Assembly (NCBI RefSeq): GCF_030253575.1
Contig: NC_080563.1
Location: forward strand, 38,733,501-38,797,500
DNA length: 64,000 bases
Reading direction: 5' to 3'
Source: Rhododendron vialii
Taxonomy: Eukaryota > Streptophyta > Magnoliopsida > Ericales > Ericaceae
Shown here in pieces: positions 57,112-64,000 of the stretch; positions within the stretch are counted from its first letter, which is position 1; each line of letters starts with the position of its first letter. The notes under the pieces were generated by a model. The model was not told the DNA's origin. It worked only from the letters and a program-made list of their open reading frames with translations, and made no database searches. Both the position numbers and the translations under genes were made by a program.

Positions 57112-60100
57112 TGTAATTTGTGCGTGGACCGCTGTGCTCGTCCTCACCTCTTTGATTAGTCAATGGGCATGGGAGGTGCCACTATCGCAAAAGGAATGCA
57201 GTTTTCACAACAACAACAAAGAAAAAATGTATAGGAAAATGTTGACCTCCGCCCTAAAAGCGGTGGATGATGTGAGAAACGTGAATTAATATCCGTGCAC
57301 GTTTATTGATATCCATGAGATGTGTATCGAAATTCTTACGTATTTTGTATTATATACATATTAGGGCGATGATGATGCTAACCACACCCTTATGGGTGAT
57401 GGATGATGTGGAAAAGGCATATCATATTTGGAAAATGTGTATTAATATCCATGCACGTTTATTGGTATGGATGAGATGTGTATCAGAATTCTTACACATT
57501 TGGTGTTATATACGTATTATACATCGCCCAGGGAGCTGTGGTTACCGAGACCTAACGTGTATGCTGGTTTTTGTGAATATGCATTACTATTAACTATCTT
57601 TTGTTTTGCTTCTCGAGTGGTGGCGTGATTCTATTAGAGTGAAAGTCTCTAACCATTATTGGTGGTCAACAAAGGATAGATCTAAAAATGCCTATCTCAG
57701 GTAAGACCAGCCATGTCATACCTACCTCTTATACAAGACCTTTGACAACATTACTGTGAATGTAAGATTGGATTCGTGTAAACGCTTCCTTCTTCCAAAG
57801 GTATCGGAAACAGTAAGTGAGAAATTTCGGCATCTTGAGGAAGTGTCTGTGAAACCTTTTTTTGCGGTTGGATTCTCCAGGGTTAGGATAATCTTCAGTT
57901 GAAAGATGTTGTTTTTCTAATACAGTTAAATTTTTCGTAATTGCACGAGAATTCAAACCTGGATTGGCACATATCTAAATTAATTTAGGATATCACCTTC
58001 TTTGGCCAGGTCTTCCAACCTTTTCGCAATTATAGTTCACTGTATCCTTCACCCACAATTGGACTAAAAAATCTCTTTGATCATCTATGTTACATGAATC
58101 CTTCATTTTGGCTCAAGTACCCATGTCGATGTGTCCAACACCCATATCCTTTTGGACACTCGGATCCTCTACTTGTTAAGATACTTAAGATACTTATAGA
58201 AAAGGAATATCAAATTAGCTAGAAAAAGTGATATTTCGAGTATTTCACATAGACAAGAAATAGGGAAAGAGCAAAAACATAATTTTCTTAACCCTTTCTT
58301 GTTTAAATACATTTGTAAACATAGTTTATGGTACATAATCTTTGAACATTATGCAATATATAATTCAGATAAGAGTTCAAGACGCGTCCCTGTACCCGTA
58401 CCCAAGTTGGGAACACATATCCACGTATCCTAAGATTTAAGTTTAGGAAGGGCCGACGCTTGGACTTGCACCCGCATCCGATACTCGCACCCGAGTCCAT
58501 GTAACATAGTTGATCATAAGGAAGCGAAATGGAGACTCTAGTTTTCAGCCGTAACTGCGGAACCAGGAGAAGCTGCAACAGAGGGAGCGAGACTGACCAC
58601 AATTGGGAACAAGAAGACTCAACTTGTTATCATTGATTATTCAGAATCAGATTAGGATTAGGATTCAAATATAGCAAATTCCAGATTTGGACAGTATCTG
58701 CTTGAGGATTAATAAGGTAAATAGAGGGTAAGACAGGAATTTAACGTCATGTTTGCAATTTTGTATTAAACATTGCGGAATGCTGATTGCTGACAGTCAA
58801 TTGTTAAGTGGGCTATCCCTTTTTAGGTTCATAGTTGCTCATAAGTTTCTATGGGGTGACCAATTTGTTTTCTCATTGCTTCACCCCACTTATTCATTCT
58901 TCTTAAATAAAGGTTCTCACTTCTCTATAGTTGATCCTCAACTGTGGCTGAGCATCTGCATGACCTAACTACTAACTTGTAGAATTGTGTGATATGTATT
59001 CTGAATTTCTGAGAGTATGTTTGACGGGGTGGGACACAAGGCTCAGTGTGGTTTTGTTTGGTTTGGCGGGGTGAAAAGGGAAAAGCGAGAGAAGGGTTTT
59101 TTCATTTTGGTAGGAATGAGAGAAGGGAAGCTTTCTTTCTTGAAGGTTGGGGATGTGGAGAGAGGGGGAGGATTGAGTAAAATTGAACTGGATTTTCACA
59201 CGTGTTAGTTTTCTTTTGTCCTCCATGTTTGGATGATGCAGGTTTATTTGTTCAGGGAAGATTTCTTAAAACCACTTCTTTCTTCCCTCCCTTTCCCTTG
59301 GTGGCTGCTTCCCACCTTTCTTTTCCCTTCCCTCCCCACCCTAACCAGTGACATCACTAATTCTGACTGTTTTATTGTAGTACTGCAGAGTGCCAACCTA
59401 TGATGCACGGACACGGACACGGACACGGACACGGACACCGAAACCGACACCGGGACACGGGAATTTTAAAAAAATGGGGACACGGACACGGCGGGGGACA
59501 CGCCACGTGTATATTTATTTATTTATTTATATGTATAAATAAATAAATAATTATAGTTTAGCCCAGAAATTTTAAAAAATATAATTTGGCCCCAAATTTT
59601 TTAAAAAAAAATTACAGTTTGACCCCCAAATTTTTCAAAAATTACAGTTTGGCTCCCAAATTTTTTTTTAAAATTGCAGTTTGACCCCTGCCGTGTCCCC
59701 ATTGGTGTCCCCGCCGTGTCCCCAGCGGTGTCCCGCCGGGTCCCCCTCAAAATTTAATATTAAAATATGGGACACGCCACGTGGCGTGTCCCGTACGTAT
59801 CTCCAAGGTGTCCCGCGGTGTCCCCGTGTCCCCGTGTCCTAACACTGCGATACTTCGACCTTTAGAGGTGTCGGTGCTTCATAGGTGCCAACAAACTGGG
59901 GCTTGTCAGCTGGCCATCATCTTGTTCCTCTAGGAGGTCAAAGTTTCAAGTCTTGCCAAGATCTCCTGTACCCTAGGTTACACCCTCCTAATGTGCCAAA
60001 AAAAGAAAAGAAAAGAGAGAGTATATATAGAGTAACTTTTCATGTTCAGTGTTGTTGAACGATGATAGATTTCCATATCTGTTTTTTTTTTTTGCATTCT

Positions 60101-60620
60101 AAATTCTTACCTTTTTGTCGATTCTTATTTCACGTTGAAGGAAGTTGCTCTTCACGTTGTCCTCCGTGATTGGCAAATGATCGCCGCTTTCTGCTATAAA
60201 TTATTTTTCTTCTAAGTTCTTATATAGAGCTTGTGACATCCATGGGTTTCCAACTTTTACCTATCTGTGGCAGGCATTCCATCACAAAAGGCTTCTGCTT
60301 TGCTTTTGTGCTGACATTCTTCAGTGCATTTGATGTGCCCGTATTTTGGCCAATTCTATTGTTCTATTGGATCGTGCTGTTTGTTTCAACAATGAAGAGG
60401 CAAATAATGCACATGGTCAAATATAAATATGTCCCATTTTCCTTTGGAAAGCAGGTATGTATCACATTCTTCCCTAGATTATTGATTATTTTTTATGAGA
60501 GAAATTGTCTCATTGAGACTCATGATCTAAGTTGATCCTTTTTTTCCTTTGTCTTTTTCATAGCGCTACACCGGAAAGAAAGTAGCTTTGACTGATGATA
60601 AGGACATTGTATCAGCATAG
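56699..60620 (+). CDS. RER1: RER1 (retention in endoplasmic reticulum 1) homologue
   Basis: Three exons join in phase: 56699-57060 (TTCTG|GTGCGT), 60274-60454 (GTGGCAG|GCATTC; AAGCAG|GTATGT) and 60564-60620 (CATAG|CGCTAC; stop TAG). They encode 199 aa, typical for the family. After a Gly/Ser-rich N-terminus come the RER1 signatures: [55 protein letters not shown], and in exon 2 [20 protein letters not shown] and [16 protein letters not shown]. Four membrane segments in two hairpins are expected. RER1 is a cis-Golgi sorting receptor that returns ER membrane proteins through COPI vesicles. The CT microsatellite at 57071-57108 starts ten bases past the first donor. The gene is head-to-head with the MPDU1 homologue. 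Confidence 0.96.
57071..57108 (+). repeat. (CT)n microsatellite at the start of RER1 intron 1
   Basis: Nineteen CT units begin ten bases after the exon 1/intron 1 boundary. With the (GA)n run in the 5' leader, the RER1 pre-mRNA has complementary GA and CU tracts about 400 bases apart. Confidence 0.95.
57109..58084 (+). other. RER1 intron 1, 5' part
   Basis: This part of the 3.2-kb intron has no gene. Two related stretches (TTAATATCCGTGCACGTTTA near 57287 and TTAATATCCATGCACGTTTA near 57441, each followed by GATGTGTATC.GAATTCTTAC) form a diverged tandem duplication of about 155 bp. Confidence 0.6.
58085..58509. mobile_element. hAT-type MITE in RER1 intron 1
   Basis: The ends CTATGTTACATG and CATGTAACATAG are perfect inverted repeats. 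The flanks repeat TTGATCAT exactly (58077-58084 and 58510-58517), an 8-bp hAT-type duplication. The 425-bp body is non-coding. Confidence 0.88.
59407..59840. mobile_element. Hexamer-armed inverted-repeat element in RER1 intron 1
   Basis: The left arm is a (GGACAC)n array (from 59407). The right arm, ending near 59840, is the inverse (GTGTCC..GTGTCC). GGGACACGCCACGTG on the left faces CACGTGGCGTGTCCC on the right. Between them are about four degenerate units of roughly 35-43 bp around ATTACAGTTTGACCCC. The arms allow a long GC-rich hairpin in the transcript. Confidence 0.75.
59890..60015 (+). mobile_element. SINE-like fragment in RER1 intron 1
   Basis: AACTGGGGCTTGTCAGCTGGC, then an A-box-like region, a B-box-like GTCAAAGTTTCAAGTCTTGCC and an A-rich end. 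It resembles the SINE at 54965-55170. Confidence 0.5.
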
Positions 60621-61339
60621 GACTTCAGGTAGATTGAACCACTTAATGCTGGAACAAGTTTAGGTTATGCCTTTGCTTAAAGGACTACGCTTTTCCTGTC
60701 CAGAGGGTTTCTGAGAATGCACAGAAGCAATTTCCGGCTTTATTTGCGATGCATCTATGACAACTTCCAGTTTTATTTGAAAAACTCTCGTTGGGTCATA
60801 TAGGGATGATAAAATGTGTTTACTCGTCTTGATGCGTGGTAACTCCTTTGCCCTTTGGACTGGCAAAAAAGATGCTCATTCTGGCTTACTGTAAATGAAT
60901 CCTTAATGCAAATTAAAATTTTTCTCTGTTGGATTCTACCTTCCTTTTTCATCATTTGCCTTTCTTATAGAAGGTTGAATTTGGCTGCCATTCATGTATC
61001 TATATTGTTAATTTTGGCATCTCTAGATTTTGAACTGCCCTGGACTTTATGTTCATGACTTCGAAGGAACTGCGTTTTATCAATTATTGTTCACTTGGAT
61101 AGGTATAGAATATTGAAACTCTCTTGGCATCAACTGTTTAACTTGTGCAATGGAATGAATTAGGATGATGTTCAATGTTAGATTGTCCTTTGTTCACTTG
61201 AGCAAGCCAATATCTGCCCTCACTCCCTCCACTGCGAAAGAGAAAAGAATGCGGTGATATTTGGTGGACTCAATTCTTTGAATGACCATTCAACTTGAAA
61301 TTATATGGAGCCAACTTCAGCCTGATTGGGTCGCTTTAC
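60621..61339 (+). other. RER1 3' flank, probable 3' UTR then spacer
   Basis: T-rich sequence directly after the RER1 stop. No gene is seen. Confidence 0.4.
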
Positions 61340-61710
61340 CCTACTATTGAGGTACTCTATTTTGCAGTATTGCAATGCAAGGCCGGAAAGGAGACTCTAA
61401 TCTGCACTTCTTTTTTTGTGGAGAAAACCATTGTGAATTCTTCTCCAATGTGGACTTGGGAGACCAATCTTTTTTCGATCCCCGATTAGGGTGTCTAACT
61501 GTCTATGTTCTTCCACTTCTAGTATTTCATATTGGTTTGGGTGGTGGAATAATCACTTTCAGCATAAGAGCCTGGAGAAGAAGAGTTTTTTCATCAACAT
61601 ATTTTGTTCTTTGTGGAGCATATGGCCTCAGAGGCACAAACACATTTTCAGTCGGTTTCATTACACCCTTTCAGCAATTTTTTCAGCAAACAATAGCTCT
61701 GAGATGTGAT
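61340..61710 (+). pseudogene. Possible LINE (L1-type) ORF2 C-terminal remnant
   Basis: Frame-shifted pieces resemble the zinc-binding end of plant LINE reverse transcriptases: GKETL followed by HFFFCGENH-like cysteine and histidine spacing, then FFINIFCSLWSIW and RHKHIF. These echo the LW.IW..RN..F block of that domain. The pieces are in different frames and interrupted. A weak call. Confidence 0.25.
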
Positions 61711-61764
61711 GATCATCCCGGTGGCTCTTCTCAACTCTAACAAGCTCCAAATAGATTTTGTTTT

Positions 61765-61860
61765 GATCACCAAATGTCTGGGTCAGGTTGCGCGCACCTC
61801 GACTGATTCCGGGACCTTGGAGTTAACGACCAAACAAACCTCCTCCTCCTCCTTTTACCT
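61765..61860 (-). mobile_element. SINE tail fragment (minus strand)
   Basis: GGTTGCGCGCACCTCGACTG is the reverse complement of the tail phrase of the SINE at 11671-11845. Confidence 0.5.
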
Positions 61861-63181
61861 TCTGAAAATCAGGATGATTGTTGCCAAGACAAATTCATTC
61901 TGGACAATTTTTGCAACAATGTCTACATCACTCAAGGAAAGTGGGTATTAGACTAGTGTTACTTAAAAAGATTGCTCAGACATACTCTCCTTTAATGAAA
62001 AAGCTTTGCTTTTAGCTATAAATCATCGACAATTTCATGTGAATCTCCACTAATTCTGTCACCTTTTCAGCATTTGAAGAACCATAAAGAACCCCATGGT
62101 ACTGTGATTGTTGCTCTCTTGTTCAGTGACTACTGGTGCATGATCACTCAATGCAATCGCAACTCCTCGTCAATCTACAAAATCGGCGAAGCTTGCTGCA
62201 TCCTCTTGCATCAACAATATCACCAATGATCACCCTAAAAGCGAAGTCGTGACTAGGGGAACATTGGCAATGGAGGTCACTATGGGCTCTTCTGTTGCGA
62301 ATTTCCATTCTCTTCTGCTCTGTTTCGTTCTATGACAACAGTGAAAATCAGTCCATGATATTTTCAAAAGAGCAAAATTTTTTACCGGTAGAATTGGATG
62401 GAAATTTGTACCGTACAAGAAACGTAAACCTAGCCATCAAAACTAGAAGAAACGTCAAACTAGCCATCAATACTCGTACCATGCGAGAAAACCCGAGTAA
62501 CTTCGGCAGAAACGATATCGAGTGATTCGCAATCTTAGGATGGGGATGATATTTACATTGAGCAATTGTACATAAGTTTGCAATCTGAAAGACATGGCCC
62601 CCAAATCTTAACTTCATGTTATGGTTCGGGAGTGCATCAAGTTTCTGAAAATTGTGCCCAATCGTTAGTCCGGTTGGTTGGTGAGTTTGCTCCCCATACA
62701 ATTAACCATAATTTGATTATTGGGTCAAGCCGCAATAAAGTAATATCTTTTGAATTTCTAGCTCCGGCATAGATGGTCTACCTTTGCCCTGGACCGAGGA
62801 GAGAATTAGTCAATGTGCGAAAAAGCTAACCCAAACCCAATTGACCGTCGAATAAAAAAAATGAGAGTTGCTATGTTGTTTGGGGCACTATGGCCCTGCT
62901 TTTTGACTATGACGTGACTTGCCTCTTATTTTTAGTCGTATCTCAAAAAATCTGCACTATCCCGATCTCAATTTTTCTGAAGATAAATGTTTACCAATAT
63001 CAGAACAATATAAAGATCATCACTGACCTCCCTTTCTGGATATCAATCCTTAGATTTACAATTAAACCAATGGAGCCAAAAACCAAAAACCCATATCGAA
63101 ATAAAGAATGACTTATCCATATCATCATATTCAACAGAGTCCTAATAGTTCAGGACTACTATCACTTGTAAATTTGATGTA
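61861..63181. other. Spacer, no gene seen
   Basis: Short open frames here lack family motifs. AAACCTAGCCATCAAAACTAGAAGAAACGTCAAACTAGCCATCAA near 62427 is a small direct repeat. Confidence 0.35.
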
Positions 63182-63427
63182 GAGGTGCAAACGAACCGAG
63201 CCAAGTTTATTTACTATACGAGCCTCTGCAAACAAGCCCGAACCTACACAAACGAGCTGAACTTTTTATAGGCTGAGCTGAGCTTTAAAGGGTTGAGTTC
63301 GGTTTATTTACTAAATCAGCATAAAACTTGAGCTCGAGCTCGAGCTCGGCTCGATTACTAAACGAACCGAACCCCAAGAAGCCGAGCCCCAAGCTACATG
63401 CAAGCAACTCAGTTCGTTTACAGCCTT
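63182..63427. mobile_element. MULE-type MITE, relative of 6522-6960
   Basis: The left end GAGGTGCAAACGAACCGAGC and right end AGTTCGTTTACAGCCTT match the AGGGCTGCAAACGAGCC element. The body repeats GAGCTCGAGCTCGAGCTCGG. Non-coding. Confidence 0.7.
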
Positions 63428-63855
63428 AATATGACTTGAAGAAAGGCAATAACGAGAATGGTTCGTAAACATTTGTTGTTTCTTTAGGAGAATACAAATC
63501 ATACAATGCTATTACAAATTCATGAAGTACATAGGCAGGCATTAGAATTTGGAAGGATAGACTAATCGCCAGCCACCCTTAAAAGTACAGGAATTTAAAG
63601 CAGTATATACATTACGAGCATAAACTGCAAACTGAAAGATAAAAACCTGTTTTGTTGTTCGGATACAACAGCAACACAAATGATAATATATATACATAAC
63701 AACGCATCGTTTGAGCATCGATTAAACCTCCCTCCAGCGGAAAAGAGGCGTTTAGAATTAGCGTATACCAAGTAGAAGACCATCAAGTATGCTATAACTC
63801 CTTCTACCTCCATCTTCTTTCCTCAAATCTGTCGCTCAGAAGCTCCAAAGCATTC
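63428..63855. other. 3' flank of the last gene
   Basis: This is probably the 3' UTR of the minus-strand gene ending at 63856, followed by spacer. Confidence 0.35.
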
Positions 63856-63948
63856 TTACGCGCTGCTACTCTTTCCAGTCGCGTAAGCCCATTGAGGCAT
63901 AGCATGGATGCGCTTCATCGCCTTCACTCCCAACGGGTTGTCCTTGCT
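63856..63948 (-). CDS. Last exon of an unrecognised gene (rest outside window)
   Basis: On the minus strand an acceptor-like GAAACAG precedes a 30-codon frame that begins SKDNPLGVKAMKRIHAMPQW and ends with a TAA at 63858-63856. It is more GC-rich than the surroundings and reads like coding sequence, but I do not recognise the family. The remaining exons lie beyond base 64000. The acceptor could also be two bases further in, which would change the frame choice of the first residue only. No function is proposed. Confidence 0.5.
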   Translation of the reverse strand, partial: SKDNPLGVKAMKRIHAMPQWAYATGKSSSA

Positions 63949-64000
63949 CTGTTTCATGAGAAGAGAGTAAGCAAAAAAAACTCAAATCTTCCAAAGAAAA

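Noticed and set aside
56741..57163. Long frames in other phases and on the minus strand over RER1 exon 1
   Set aside because: They are GC-rich shadows of the real exon plus the CT repeat.

Overview
This window is nuclear DNA of a flowering plant, most likely a eudicot. The genes have GT-AG introns, the families are plant-specific (PORR, TPK, RWP-RK/PB1, CYCD3), CT/GA microsatellites sit in 5' leaders, and the long AT-rich spacers are packed with SINEs, MITEs, a solo LTR and a TRIM. I cannot name the species. Seven genes or gene parts can be supported, about one per 9 kb.

Layout: (1) 1-1152, +, the 3' part of a PORR-domain organelle RNA-binding protein gene, cut by the window edge. (2) 3811-5610, -, a two-exon tandem-pore K+ channel (TPK/KCO) with two GYGD filters, a 14-3-3 site and EF hands. 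(3) 5611-18900, no gene, but a dense set of transposable elements, several with exact TIRs and target-site duplications: a MULE MITE, a PIF/Harbinger element, hAT and Stowaway MITEs, a 2.4-kb solo LTR, a SINE, and a TIR element that has apparently captured the 3' end of a gene. (4) About 18902-23175, +, the main discovery: one reading frame that carries a MYC2-type bHLH-MYC_N (JAZ-interacting) domain and runs into the first half of an RWP-RK domain. A phase-matched intron joins it to the second half of RWP-RK plus a PB1 domain. The product is a MYC-N/RWP-RK/PB1 chimera with no bHLH. Its intron carries an inverted, about 95% identical copy of 116 bp of its own exon 1. (5) 23176-39899, no confident gene; two diverged copies of a roughly 2.5-2.8 kb block in tandem, plus MITEs. 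(6) 39900-42015, -, a four-exon D3-type cyclin. (7) 42016-49779, spacer with MITEs and a 30-bp C run. (8) 49780-55483, -, an eight-exon MPDU1 homologue (PQ-loop ER protein), with a TRIM and a SINE in intron 1. (9) 56699-60620, +, a three-exon RER1, head-to-head with MPDU1. (10) 63856-63948, -, the last exon of an unrecognised gene.

The genes do not form a pathway; they are ordinary euchromatic neighbours. MPDU1 and RER1 are both early-secretory-pathway genes and face each other across about 1.2 kb, which may be chance. Exon joins were worked out by hand from splice sites, reading phase and remembered family sequences; no alignment or transcript evidence was available.
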